This document shows positions 54,679 through 63,554 of a stretch of 64,000 nucleotides of DNA, piece after piece. Under the pieces are notes generated by a model. The model worked only from the letters and a program-made list of their open reading frames with translations, was not told the DNA's origin and made no database searches. Each line of letters begins with the position of its first letter. Position 1 is the first letter of the stretch. The stretch is taken from positions 1 through 64,000 of the forward strand of contig NZ_JAJFNK010000027.1 in NCBI RefSeq assembly GCF_021739485.1. Reading direction: 5' to 3'. The position numbers and the translations under genes are program-made. The DNA is from Alicyclobacillus tolerans. Lineage in GTDB: Bacteria; Bacillota; Bacilli; Alicyclobacillales; Alicyclobacillaceae.

Positions 54679-56265
54679 TTGCAGTGTTCGCACAATCGCT
54701 TGATAACGCTGATAGTACAACTGAAAGTTATCGGTCGCAGGCATACGCGGCTGAAGGACGGTTCCCATGCCGTCGCCTGCGCTGAGATGGCTGCCGCTCG
54801 CACCTTGGCTTTGCAAAGCGCGTTGGATACCTTCTTTGTCTGAACCGGTTTGCGCGGTAGGATGTAGTCCGGCTGCCACCCGGCACAGTTGCGCAGCGCC
54901 ATAAGCCGCCCCCGCCCGACTCTGCATTCCAATGGGCAAGCCAAGAATGTCGCAAATCAGTTGACTCCAGACCAGACTGTTCACAACCCCCCCGGTCAAC
55001 TGTACTGTTCCGGGCATTGCGCCAGTCTTCTCAATCAAAGCCAAACTGTCTTTCAGGCTGAATCCCACGCCTTCCATAACAGCGCGCACCATGTGTCTCG
55101 CATCGTGGTTCGCAGCTAATCCAAAAAACACCCCTCGGGCGTTGGCATTCATCAGCGGTGTCCGCTCCCCTGTGAGATAAGGGAGAAAGTACAGACCTTC
55201 TGCAGCGGATTCCACGTGTTGAGCCCACGCATTCACAGCTTCAAAAGAGATTTCGGGATTTGTTTCCGTCCCTTTTTCAATCCCCTTGTTAGTCCCCGTT
55301 TGTACGGCGGATGACAGCATGCGGCGAAACCACTGCAAAGAATAGCCGGCAGACAGGGTGACTCCCATCCTGTACCACGTGTTCGGGAGAGCGTGGCAAA
55401 ACAGATGGAGTGGTTCGCGGCTGCGCAGTTCCTCGTCCGTCGGTACACGCACGTCCCTCGTGGGAACCAGCACGACACCCGATGTGCCGATACTCACCAT
55501 CGCGGTAGAGGGAAGGGAAGCCCCGACGCCCACGGCCGAAGCTGCATTGTCCGCAGCCCCCGCCAGCACCGGCGTCCCCTGGCGCAACCCCGTTTGACTC
55601 GCGGCAGAGTGGAGAACCCCCCCGACAACTTCGATACTTTCCCGGGCATGTGGAAACCAATCTGGGAAAAAACCTAATTCGCGAATTAAGTCGCGCGCAA
55701 AGCTTCTGCTCGCAACGTCAAAGACCCCCGTGCCACTGGCGTCTGAGACATCCGTCCCCAACTGGCCGGTCAGCCGAAACACGACGTAGTCTTTGGGCAT
55801 GACCACTTTAGCCACCTGTGCCAGCAGCTCCGGATAGTGTTTCCGCCACCATCCCAATTTAGCGGCAGTGAATCCGGCAGCAAGCCGGTTTCCCGTCACT
55901 CGTTGAATGTCGGCTCGCGACACGCGGGTCTCCAGTTCCAGCACGGCATCCGCACTCCGTTGGTCGTTCCACAACAAAGCCTTGGCCAAAGGGGCGTTGC
56001 TTTTGTCGAGTAAGACGGCACTGTGCATTTGACCAGTCACGCCAATCGAGTTGACTTGCCAAAGGTCGATGCGGCGGCCCAACCGTGTCAAAGCCTCCAG
56101 GCAGGCAGACCACCAAACGTCAGGATGACACTCCGTCCATCCGGGCTGCGGCGTGTCAAAGGTATACGGCTCCTGTTCGGCCGCCACGTCGTGTCCCGTT
56201 TCCCCAAGCGCGACGACCTTCAGGCTTTCACTGCCCACGTCGATGCCGAGAAACACGGCCTTCAC
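54667..56265 (-). CDS. xylB: FGGY-family pentulose kinase (xylulokinase-like)
   Basis: 532 residues. N-terminal LGIDVGSESLKVVAL phosphate-binding region, GVTGQMHSAVLLD with the substrate-binding pattern of xylulokinases, TDVSDASGTGVFD, and the C-terminal LTGGVVNSLVWSQLICDILG. Phosphorylates xylulose or a close keto-pentose. GTG start overlaps the aldolase stop (GTGA), so it is coupled to it. A low-complexity insertion lies near ~310-330 (QTGTNKGIEKGTETN). Confidence 0.85.
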   Translation of the reverse strand: MKAVFLGIDVGSESLKVVALGETGHDVAAEQEPYTFDTPQPGWTECHPDVWWSACLEALTRLGRRIDLWQVNSIGVTGQMHSAVLLDKSNAPLAKALLWNDQRSADAVLELETRVSRADIQRVTGNRLAAGFTAAKLGWWRKHYPELLAQVAKVVMPKDYVVFRLTGQLGTDVSDASGTGVFDVASRSFARDLIRELGFFPDWFPHARESIEVVGGVLHSAASQTGLRQGTPVLAGAADNAASAVGVGASLPSTAMVSIGTSGVVLVPTRDVRVPTDEELRSREPLHLFCHALPNTWYRMGVTLSAGYSLQWFRRMLSSAVQTGTNKGIEKGTETNPEISFEAVNAWAQHVESAAEGLYFLPYLTGERTPLMNANARGVFFGLAANHDARHMVRAVMEGVGFSLKDSLALIEKTGAMPGTVQLTGGVVNSLVWSQLICDILGLPIGMQSRAGAAYGAAQLCRVAAGLHPTAQTGSDKEGIQRALQSQGASGSHLSAGDGMGTVLQPRMPATDNFQLYYQRYQAIVRTLQGLW

Positions 56266-57029
56266 CTCAGGTCCGGGTGAACCGTGTTCACGAGTTCCCT
56301 AAAAAACTGGACTGCGTCAGCTAGTTCCCGTTGCCACACATTCCTTCCAATCGCAACCCCCCGGGCTCCGGCGCGCATCGCATCGGCAACGGCCTGCAAC
56401 AGTTCGGCGTCTGAGCTGCCTTTGGGACCCCCCAGCAAAATAATGGGCACCCGGAAAGACTCGACCCACTCCTGCAGCACATCAATGCGCCCTGGATACG
56501 GGGTTTTGAGAATGTCCGCGCCCAATTCGAACGCGATCCGGACGCAATCCGATAAGCGGTCAGGGTCCGGCTTGGCCTCCCGCAGCAGTGTAGGTTCTAC
56601 AATGATCGGAATTTGCCATTTATCCGCTTCTTGAATCATTTCAGCGACAAGTCGAGTAGTCGTCACCCGTTCTTGAATCGTGCCGTCCCACGGAAACAGC
56701 ACCTTGATCGCGTCGTACCCGTCCGTGACCGCTTTTTCTGCCCAACCGATGCGGTAATGCGCCAGGGTCGTGCTGTCCATATAAAAGTTATCCACCGTTA
56801 AAATCCGGGCCGGGGCCGTACGGTGGGAAAACACGTCAGAGGCGGCACGGCTGAGACCGGGATTCAAAAGTACGGCATCCGGCCCCACTTCAACCAATGT
56901 CCGCAGCACCTCGCCAGGGTTCCGCAGTCCAGCTACGTGTCCCAGGGCGACACCGTGATCGACGGGCAACACCACCGTTCTTCCATCTTGCTGAAACAAG
57001 CGACCCATACGATACTCTTTTCCAGTCAC
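56262..57029 (-). CDS. Class I aldolase/thiolase of the DeoC/LacD/LsrF fold
   Basis: 255 residues, TIM barrel. LPVDHGVALGH at the N-terminus, AIKVLFPWDG, ILKTPYPGRI with the Schiff-base Lys, and LLGGPKGSSD phosphate site. Closest by eye to LsrF and archaeal-type class I aldolases. It probably cleaves a phosphorylated keto sugar made by the operon's kinases. GTG start with GGAGGTG upstream; 25 bp after the PfkB gene. Confidence 0.83.
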   Translation of the reverse strand: MTGKEYRMGRLFQQDGRTVVLPVDHGVALGHVAGLRNPGEVLRTLVEVGPDAVLLNPGLSRAASDVFSHRTAPARILTVDNFYMDSTTLAHYRIGWAEKAVTDGYDAIKVLFPWDGTIQERVTTTRLVAEMIQEADKWQIPIIVEPTLLREAKPDPDRLSDCVRIAFELGADILKTPYPGRIDVLQEWVESFRVPIILLGGPKGSSDAELLQAVADAMRAGARGVAIGRNVWQRELADAVQFFRELVNTVHPDLR

Positions 57030-57054
57030 AATTCATGCACCTCCGAAGATTCTG

Positions 57055-58338
57055 TTATTTTTGGTCGCGCGGACCATAGTGCAGGCTGTCGCGTGCGGCC
57101 CAATTGCTCAATGCAACCATGGGCGGTAGCGAGGCCCAACCTTTTTGAAGACGTCCCTGTACCTGTTCCCAAGTAGGGATTCCGCTGGTCGCGTCCATTT
57201 GTTCGACACTGCACGCTCCTACTGCCACAGCATGCGTCATGCACTCCTCCGGCGCCAACCCGTGCAGGAGACCGGACAAAAACCCAGCAATCGTGCTGTC
57301 GCCCGCTCCCGTCGTACCCGCCACCTGCGCCTGAAAACAAGGGATGTACAGTTCACGATGGTTCCACTTCTCTGCGGTTAGCCCTTGCCACCAGGACGGG
57401 CGACGGCTGTGCGCGGCGTCTCCAACCCCAGACGCGGGGTCCGTCCCAGACGCCTCGCTCGCATCTCCCGGATGCTGCACTTCTCCAGTCCGTACGTACA
57501 GCCCCTGGTCGCCCAGTTTTATCCCCGCAATCCGTGTCCCCATATCGACTAAAGTCTGGGCCATTTCTGCCAAGTCCGCTTCCCATAGCTTTTGTCCTGC
57601 AGGTAAACCGACTGCAAATTGGGACTCGCACAGAAAGGTGCGTGGGCGGAGCATGAAAAACAGCTCTTCTACGCTGGGCATAAATACGTCGACATAAGGC
57701 AGCACTCGCGACAAAAACGAACGCCAGTCGACTTGGCCGGAAGCCCCCTGCAAATCTGGCATACACATGTCGAGCGAAGTGACGATGCCTCTTCTCTGCA
57801 AACCCTTGAGCATGCGCGCCAACGATTCGCCCCCGTCGAGGTACACGTGTTGGAGCAGCGGAGGGTATCCGAAGTGAAACAACTCAATGCCCTGCAAGAA
57901 CTCATCCTCGATGTCGTCCAGCCGAAAACGGCTGTTGGTCCCAGGGCAGCTTACAAACATCCGGTCTGTGTCCTTAGGACTAAAGACAAAGGTAAAAGAA
58001 GTCTGTTCGCCTTCACGTTCCAGCACGACGACATCCGAACGCGGTTTTTCAGCATGGGCCGCTGTGCGCGAATGGAGTGCGCTTTTGACCAATTCTCGCA
58101 GAATGCGTCCGTAGGGATCGGCTCCTATGTGTATCAGCAACCGCACGCTGCTGCCGAGCCGATGCAGCGCCAAGCCTGTGTTCAGCACCGCGCCGCCAGT
58201 CGTAAATCGCACGCCGTCCACTAAAACGAGTCCTCCAGGGCGAAACACCTCAAACCCGCCTGTCACTTGAGACAAGTCCGGAATAATATCCAAACTGATA
58301 TGTCCGGCAAACAACACCTTCGGACTGCCGCGTTCCAT
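57055..58338 (-). CDS. PfkB-family sugar kinase
   Basis: 427 residues, longer than usual (~310). Start FAGHISLDIIPDL, TTGGAVLNTGLALHRLG, and ATP-site motif GTTGAGDSTIAGFLSG are intact. A ~45-residue insertion (~325-370, GDASEASGTDPASGV...) precedes the catalytic loop. Acts on a sugar or sugar phosphate before the linked aldolase. ATG at 58338 with GGAGG upstream. Confidence 0.87.
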   Translation of the reverse strand: MERGSPKVLFAGHISLDIIPDLSQVTGGFEVFRPGGLVLVDGVRFTTGGAVLNTGLALHRLGSSVRLLIHIGADPYGRILRELVKSALHSRTAAHAEKPRSDVVVLEREGEQTSFTFVFSPKDTDRMFVSCPGTNSRFRLDDIEDEFLQGIELFHFGYPPLLQHVYLDGGESLARMLKGLQRRGIVTSLDMCMPDLQGASGQVDWRSFLSRVLPYVDVFMPSVEELFFMLRPRTFLCESQFAVGLPAGQKLWEADLAEMAQTLVDMGTRIAGIKLGDQGLYVRTGEVQHPGDASEASGTDPASGVGDAAHSRRPSWWQGLTAEKWNHRELYIPCFQAQVAGTTGAGDSTIAGFLSGLLHGLAPEECMTHAVAVGACSVEQMDATSGIPTWEQVQGRLQKGWASLPPMVALSNWAARDSLHYGPRDQK

Positions 58339-58422
58339 CCCGCCACCTCCTGACTCCACTGCGCAACGGTTGTACGCCAACGTGTCTTTGCACCCGTCAG
58401 GTGCGTTTTGATCCACCATCCA

Positions 58423-58446
58423 CCGGATTCACTGCCGGATTCACTG
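58423..58446. repeat. 12-bp perfect tandem duplication
   Basis: CCGGATTCACTG occurs twice without a gap, followed by a related GGGATTCATTC at 58454. In the gap between the DeoR gene and the PfkB gene; the flanking ATCCACC is also doubled. Confidence 0.75.
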
Positions 58447-58458
58447 CGCCAACGGGAT

Positions 58459-59229
58459 TCATTCGGCCACGAGCACCTGGATTCCGTGCCCTTCAAGTTC
58501 CTCGCGAGCCGCAGCAGGCAATCCGGAATCCGTGATAAAGGCGTCAATTTCGCTCCACCGAGCGAAGACGTGGAACGATTGATGTTCGAACTTGCTAGTG
58601 TCCGATACCAGTACCACCTTCTCACAGTGGCCCATCATACTGCGTTTAATTTCGGATTCGTCCAAGTTCGAGTTCATGATGCCTTGTTCCACAGACAACC
58701 CCGACGCTGCCAAAAACAGCGTTCCCGCGACGAGGTCCGACAAAAACGCGTTGGCCTTTGCCCCGACGACCGAATGCGATGTGCCGCGCACCTGTCCTCC
58801 TACCAACAACAGCGAGACAGAACTGCCCGCTAGTTCCGTGGCGGCGGGAAGAGAGTTCGTAATGACGACCAGGTCGCTGCGATGCCGGATCAAACGGGCA
58901 ATTTCCAGGGTCGTCGTTCCCGCATCGAGGAAAATAACGTCATTGGGTTGGATGAACTCCACAGCCATCGCAGCAATCGCCCGTTTTTCCGCTACGCGGT
59001 CTTCCCTGCGCACCTGGATGGGAATGTCCTGCATTTCTTCAACGGTGGAACGCTCCGCCACAGCACCCCCGTAAACCTTCTTGAGTACGCCCTTTTTCTC
59101 CAAAATGTCCAGGTCCCGACGAATGGTCATCTCAGAAACGGAAAACAGTTTCGTCAAATCTGCAACTTTGACCATGCCGTGCTTTACAACCATGTCCGAA
59201 ATGAGGTTTTGTCTCTCAATACTGAGCAT
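58459..59229 (-). CDS. DeoR-family regulator of the third sugar operon
   Basis: 256 residues. HTH MLSIERQNLISDMVVKHGMVKVADL..FSVSEMTIRRDL and DeoRC domain (LDAGTTTLEIARLI, VGAKANAF, DTSKFEHQ). ATG at 59229 with GGAG upstream; the open frame extends 35 codons more without a site. Encoded inside the operon it most likely controls, between the two FGGY/PfkB kinases. Confidence 0.88.
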   Translation of the reverse strand: MLSIERQNLISDMVVKHGMVKVADLTKLFSVSEMTIRRDLDILEKKGVLKKVYGGAVAERSTVEEMQDIPIQVRREDRVAEKRAIAAMAVEFIQPNDVIFLDAGTTTLEIARLIRHRSDLVVITNSLPAATELAGSSVSLLLVGGQVRGTSHSVVGAKANAFLSDLVAGTLFLAASGLSVEQGIMNSNLDESEIKRSMMGHCEKVVLVSDTSKFEHQSFHVFARWSEIDAFITDSGLPAAAREELEGHGIQVLVAE

Positions 59230-59384
59230 CTGAAACACTCCATGCCTTTTCAATGTGGGAAGTCTTGCTGCGCAGAGTGATTCTTCCCCCAACCACGTCA
59301 ATTTCTCGGAATTGCCTTGGACAGCCGTACGCATGGGCGGTCCCTCAAAAAGCGCCGCAACGAATACAACGATTGCAATCGCGA

Positions 59385-60851
59385 CTACGAGTCACGGCTC
59401 CAAAGCTGTGCCTGTAATTCACGCGCTCTCAAGTAGCGAGGATACAGTTGTTTGTAGTGAACCGCCTTTTCCGAATCCGGCGACACCACTTCTTCATTGG
59501 CCCAATGGTTTGGCGGCTGTCCTTGCACTTGTCCTCGCAGTCCAAGCCAGGCGAGAAAAGCAGCCCCTTGCGCAGTGGGTTCGGCGTAGCGCCGCACGTA
59601 CAGCGGCTGACCGACGGCCGCACTCAACTCATCCCCGAGCAACTGCGTAAACTCTTGTGAACCCGTTAAAAAAATCCGTCCACCGCTCCCTTTTCCCCCC
59701 TGTTCTCCCCAAAGCGTTTGATACGCTTCGTAAAGTGACAAGGCTAAGCCTTCGAGAACGGCTTGGGATAAGTCTTTGGCGTCGTGTTCCGTACGCAGCC
59801 CCCAAAATCCACCGGATGAAAGGGGGTGTTGGTGCCAGGGACGTTCTCCAGCCAGATGGGGCAAAAACAGCAAAGGAGGGCGCTCTGTGGCTGCAAGCTT
59901 ACCAGAATGGGCCGACTGTACAGCAGCTTGTACGGACTCCCCTAAAATCCCGTACCACCACTTGAGAGACATGCCGACAGAAAGCAAGGGAATGAGTTCC
60001 AGCCAGCCCGCCAAACGAGCCGATGCAAAATAGGAACAGCCCTTTCGGCTTGTTGCACATTCCACGCGGCGGACAATTTGACCAGACGTACCAATGTTGA
60101 TCGCGACATCTCCCAGGCCCAGGTCTAACAATCCCATCGCTACAGGCAGGTCACCTCCGCCGACAAACAGCGGGCATCCCTCCGGCAGCCCTGTACGTCG
60201 AGCCAGTTCCGGGGATAGCTGTCCATCTGGACTCGCTGCATGCGTAACCCCAGGCAACTGCCCAGGCGTCAACCCGGCACAATGGACCAGCCCTTTATCC
60301 CAATCCAACTTCTGTACGTTCAACAATTGGGTCCCGGACGCCTCCGAATAATCCGTCCGCGCACTCCCACCAAATTGGCACCGCACCCAATCCTTTGCAC
60401 CCAGCACATAGCGCACCTGCCGCCAATCCGGTTGACCACAGTCGTGCAACCAGCGAATTTTAGCCAGCGGCAACGTCGGATCCGGCTGCAAGGTTTGTGC
60501 AGAACTTGCCTGAACTTCGCCTGTAAGCCTGTCGACAACGGGCTGAGCCCGGGTGTCAAACCAGAGCAGGGCGTTTGTCAACGGCTGAAACTTTTCATCC
60601 ACTGCAACGACCGCGTGCATCTGTCCGGCAAACGAAATGCCGGCGACCTGTTGCAAAAGGTCTGCGTCGATGTCCCGGATGGCGGCAATCGCAGACTCCA
60701 GCCAGTCCTGTGGATTCTGTTCCGCATAGCCGGGGCTTGGCTGCAGGACGCGATAGCCGCGAACGCTGCGGGCCAGCAACCCTCTTTGCCAGTCTGCCAC
60801 GACCACCTTCACGCTGGAGGTGCCGATGTCAATTCCCATCACCAGTTGCAC
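59385..60851 (-). CDS. FGGY-family carbohydrate kinase
   Basis: 488 residues. VMGIDIGTSSVKVVVADW, SFAGQMHAVVAVDEKFQPL, DYSEASGTQLLNVQ, GDVAINIGTSGQIVRR (substrate/ATP region) and ITGSQEFTQLLGDEL. Xylulokinase-like but clearly different from the one at 54667. GTG at 60851 with GAGGTG six bases upstream, chosen over the upstream TTG. Confidence 0.85.
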   Translation of the reverse strand: MQLVMGIDIGTSSVKVVVADWQRGLLARSVRGYRVLQPSPGYAEQNPQDWLESAIAAIRDIDADLLQQVAGISFAGQMHAVVAVDEKFQPLTNALLWFDTRAQPVVDRLTGEVQASSAQTLQPDPTLPLAKIRWLHDCGQPDWRQVRYVLGAKDWVRCQFGGSARTDYSEASGTQLLNVQKLDWDKGLVHCAGLTPGQLPGVTHAASPDGQLSPELARRTGLPEGCPLFVGGGDLPVAMGLLDLGLGDVAINIGTSGQIVRRVECATSRKGCSYFASARLAGWLELIPLLSVGMSLKWWYGILGESVQAAVQSAHSGKLAATERPPLLFLPHLAGERPWHQHPLSSGGFWGLRTEHDAKDLSQAVLEGLALSLYEAYQTLWGEQGGKGSGGRIFLTGSQEFTQLLGDELSAAVGQPLYVRRYAEPTAQGAAFLAWLGLRGQVQGQPPNHWANEEVVSPDSEKAVHYKQLYPRYLRARELQAQLWSRDS

Positions 60852-60910
60852 GTTTGTCACCTCGATGCTCGTCGTGCTCTTTTCCAAATTCGCCAGAGAC
60901 TGGACAATTC

Positions 60911-61948
60911 CTAGGTGCGGCCGTTGGTTTGTTGTTTTGCGCTGCCGTCCGCCGGGCTGCCCGTCTCCCCCACCGTTGCCTTGCGCGATACACGCAGCCG
61001 CGACTTCAGTTTCCCGGACCTTGAGGAACGGATGGTATCAATCGTCACCGCGATCAAAATGACCAGCCCAATCACAAGCGGCTGCCAATAGCTGTTGACG
61101 TTTAAGATGTTCATCCCGTCTGATAACGTGCCAATAATGAGCGCTCCGACAAATGCGCCTGGAATCGAACCAATGCCTCCAAATAAACTTACGCCGCCAA
61201 CCACTGCGGCAGAGATGGCTTCAAACAAGGAGTTTCCGGCACCCGCAGTCGGGTATCCTGACGCCAAGCGGGAGGCCAAAATGACCCCGCTGAGCCCCGC
61301 CAAAGTTCCGCTGATCACGTAGACTAGAATCTCAACGCGCGGCGTGTTGATGCCCGACAAACGGGACGACTCGCGATTGCCGCCAAAAGCATACACGTAG
61401 GTTCCGAAAACGGTTCGCGACAGCACGATGTGCGCAACGATCGCGACGAGGACAAAAATGATGACCGGAAAAGGGATAACAGAAAACACAAACCCCTGCC
61501 CGACAAACCCAAACGCCTTGTTGATGATGGGAATCGGGTTGGCCTGTGTAATAATCAATGGAATACTCGAGGCGACTCCCATCGAGGCAAACGTCGCAAT
61601 AAACGGCGGCACTCGCGTGTAGCGGATGACGACGCCATTGAACAGTCCCGTCAGCAGTCCGGACACAATCCCGGCCAACGACGCGACATACCACGGCAAA
61701 TGCGCCTGATAGACGAGAGCTGTCATGACTCCCGACAGAGCCAAGATGGCCCCAACGGACAAATCAATTCCTCCGGTCAACAGGACAAACGATTCACCGA
61801 TGGCGAGCAGACCAATGTTGACCGTGTTCAACAAGAGGGTAAATATGTTGGAAGTCGTAAAAAAACGGTCCGACAAAAGGGACAGGATTGCCCCGATGAC
61901 AATCAGTACAATGGTAATTCCGAGTTCATTGGGGAATTTTCGTCTCAT
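60911..61948 (-). CDS. rbsC: Ribose/xylose-type ABC transporter permease
   Basis: 345 residues, about eight to ten transmembrane helices. GIDLSVGAILALSGVMTAL is the family signature, and the coupling helix region YAFGGNRESSRLSGINTPRV is present. Overlaps the end of the ATPase gene by 23 bp. ATG with GGAGGGG upstream. Confidence 0.9.
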   Translation of the reverse strand: MRRKFPNELGITIVLIVIGAILSLLSDRFFTTSNIFTLLLNTVNIGLLAIGESFVLLTGGIDLSVGAILALSGVMTALVYQAHLPWYVASLAGIVSGLLTGLFNGVVIRYTRVPPFIATFASMGVASSIPLIITQANPIPIINKAFGFVGQGFVFSVIPFPVIIFVLVAIVAHIVLSRTVFGTYVYAFGGNRESSRLSGINTPRVEILVYVISGTLAGLSGVILASRLASGYPTAGAGNSLFEAISAAVVGGVSLFGGIGSIPGAFVGALIIGTLSDGMNILNVNSYWQPLVIGLVILIAVTIDTIRSSRSGKLKSRLRVSRKATVGETGSPADGSAKQQTNGRT

Positions 61949-63443
61949 ACTCGTGCCCCTCCAAAGACTCTGTCAAGAGCCGATCCTCCGAAATTTCGCC
62001 GCCTCGAAGTGTCACCTTGATGCGGCCTTTATGCATGACTGCAACCGCGTCGGATACGGCAACCACTTCCTCCACCTCTGAGGAGACGACTAAAATCGCG
62101 TATCCCCGCGCAGCCAACTCGCGGATCATCGCGTGAATCTCCGCCTTCACGCCGATGTCCACCCCTTTGGTGGGTTCGTCCAGCAAAAGCACCCGTCCGT
62201 TTGGCAACAGCCATCTCGCGATCAAGACCTTTTGCTGATTGCCTCCGCTCATACGAAGGATGGGCTGGCGGATGTCGCCCTTGATGGACAGCCGTTGCAC
62301 CAACTCATCCGTCCGCTGTTCAATCTTCGACCGCTTCAGGAATCCAAGCGACTGAAAATCCGAAAGGCTGCCGATCACCATGTTGGTACGGGAATCCAAT
62401 TGAGGGATGATCCCGTTTCGCTTGCGCTCCTCCGTCACGAGATAGACGCCTTGACGGACTGCGTGTCTCGGGGTTTTCGGCCGGTATGGCCGTCCGAGAA
62501 GCTGCAGGTGCCCCCGCTGATAGGGCCGGGCGCCAAACAGGGTTTCCACAAATTCGGTACGCCCGGAACCCACCAGACCGTACAGGCCAACTACTTCGCC
62601 GCGCCGCACCGCAAACTCAGGAATATCCAGCACATCGGAGTGCAGCCCTTGCACGTTGAGCACGACCTCGGCCCCCTTGAACTCGGCCGGTTCACGCTGT
62701 TTTTTCTCGACGAGTTCATGCCCAGCCACGTAGGCCAAAACTTGTTGCTGACTGATTTCTTCAATGGGCTTTGAGGAAACAATGTGGCCGTTGCGCAAAA
62801 CAGTCACATGCTGACAGACGGAAAATGCCTCGTCAATCTTGTGCGTGATAAACAAAAACGCAATCCCTTTTTCGGACAAATCCCGCACCGTCTGAAGCAA
62901 TTCCTGAATTTCAGCAGCTTGCAAAGCGGTGGTGGGCTCATCCAGAAGAATGAGCCGCGCGTCGTTCTGAAGCGAACTGACGATCTCCACCAGTTGCTTT
63001 TCCGCATGAGACAAGGTCTTGACTTTAGCCGTGACATCGAGGTGCCCAAGGTTGTGAGCACAAAGCAGCTCGCGAGCGCGCTGCTCCATCTTGCGCCTGT
63101 TCACGAAACCGCGCGTGCTAAGTTCCTTGCCTAAGAAAATATTCTGGGCCACGGTTAGCTCGTCAATGAGGCGCAGTTCTTGAAACACGGTGTAAATGCC
63201 CAAATGACGAGCAATACGCGGGGAGGACAGCGCCACTTCTTGGCCGTCGAGCAAGATCCGTCCCGCTGTCGGAGACTCAGAACCGGACAGCATGCGAATC
63301 ACCGTCGACTTGCCGGCCCCGTTGTGGCCAATCAAGGCATGCACCTCTCCGGGTCGAATGACGAGTGAAAAATCGTGCAAGACGGTCACACCGCTATACG
63401 ACTTTTGCAGGTTTTCGACTTGCAACAGCTGCTCAGAGTACAT
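61926..63443 (-). CDS. rbsA: Ribose/xylose-type ABC transporter ATPase (two domains)
   Basis: 505 residues, duplicated ATPase. First domain Walker A GHNGAGKSTVIRML, signature LSHAEKQLVEI, Walker B LILLDEPTTALQA; second domain has the degenerate P-loop GLVGSGRTEFVETLFG and LSGGNQQKVLIARWLL, LLLDEPTKGVDIG. Typical of RbsA/XylG/AraG, with RbsC-type permease. Confidence 0.92.
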   Translation of the reverse strand: MYSEQLLQVENLQKSYSGVTVLHDFSLVIRPGEVHALIGHNGAGKSTVIRMLSGSESPTAGRILLDGQEVALSSPRIARHLGIYTVFQELRLIDELTVAQNIFLGKELSTRGFVNRRKMEQRARELLCAHNLGHLDVTAKVKTLSHAEKQLVEIVSSLQNDARLILLDEPTTALQAAEIQELLQTVRDLSEKGIAFLFITHKIDEAFSVCQHVTVLRNGHIVSSKPIEEISQQQVLAYVAGHELVEKKQREPAEFKGAEVVLNVQGLHSDVLDIPEFAVRRGEVVGLYGLVGSGRTEFVETLFGARPYQRGHLQLLGRPYRPKTPRHAVRQGVYLVTEERKRNGIIPQLDSRTNMVIGSLSDFQSLGFLKRSKIEQRTDELVQRLSIKGDIRQPILRMSGGNQQKVLIARWLLPNGRVLLLDEPTKGVDIGVKAEIHAMIRELAARGYAILVVSSEVEEVVAVSDAVAVMHKGRIKVTLRGGEISEDRLLTESLEGHEYETKIPQ

Positions 63444-63491
63444 TCTCGTCCACGTCCATTCTCCTCAAGCTCACGCCGTGCCGCTTTTGTT

Positions 63492-63548
63492 GTCTTGAAG
63501 TCTGATTGCAGTCCAATCTGTTTTGCAGTCCCATCTTCAGTCTTGAAG
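63492..63548. repeat. Degenerate AGTC-rich repeats
   Basis: GTCTTGAAG at 63492 and 63540 (48 bp apart) flank two GCAGTCC copies at 63508 and 63525 (17 bp apart), between the ATPase and the binding-protein gene. Confidence 0.55.
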
Positions 63549-63554
63549 CAGCCA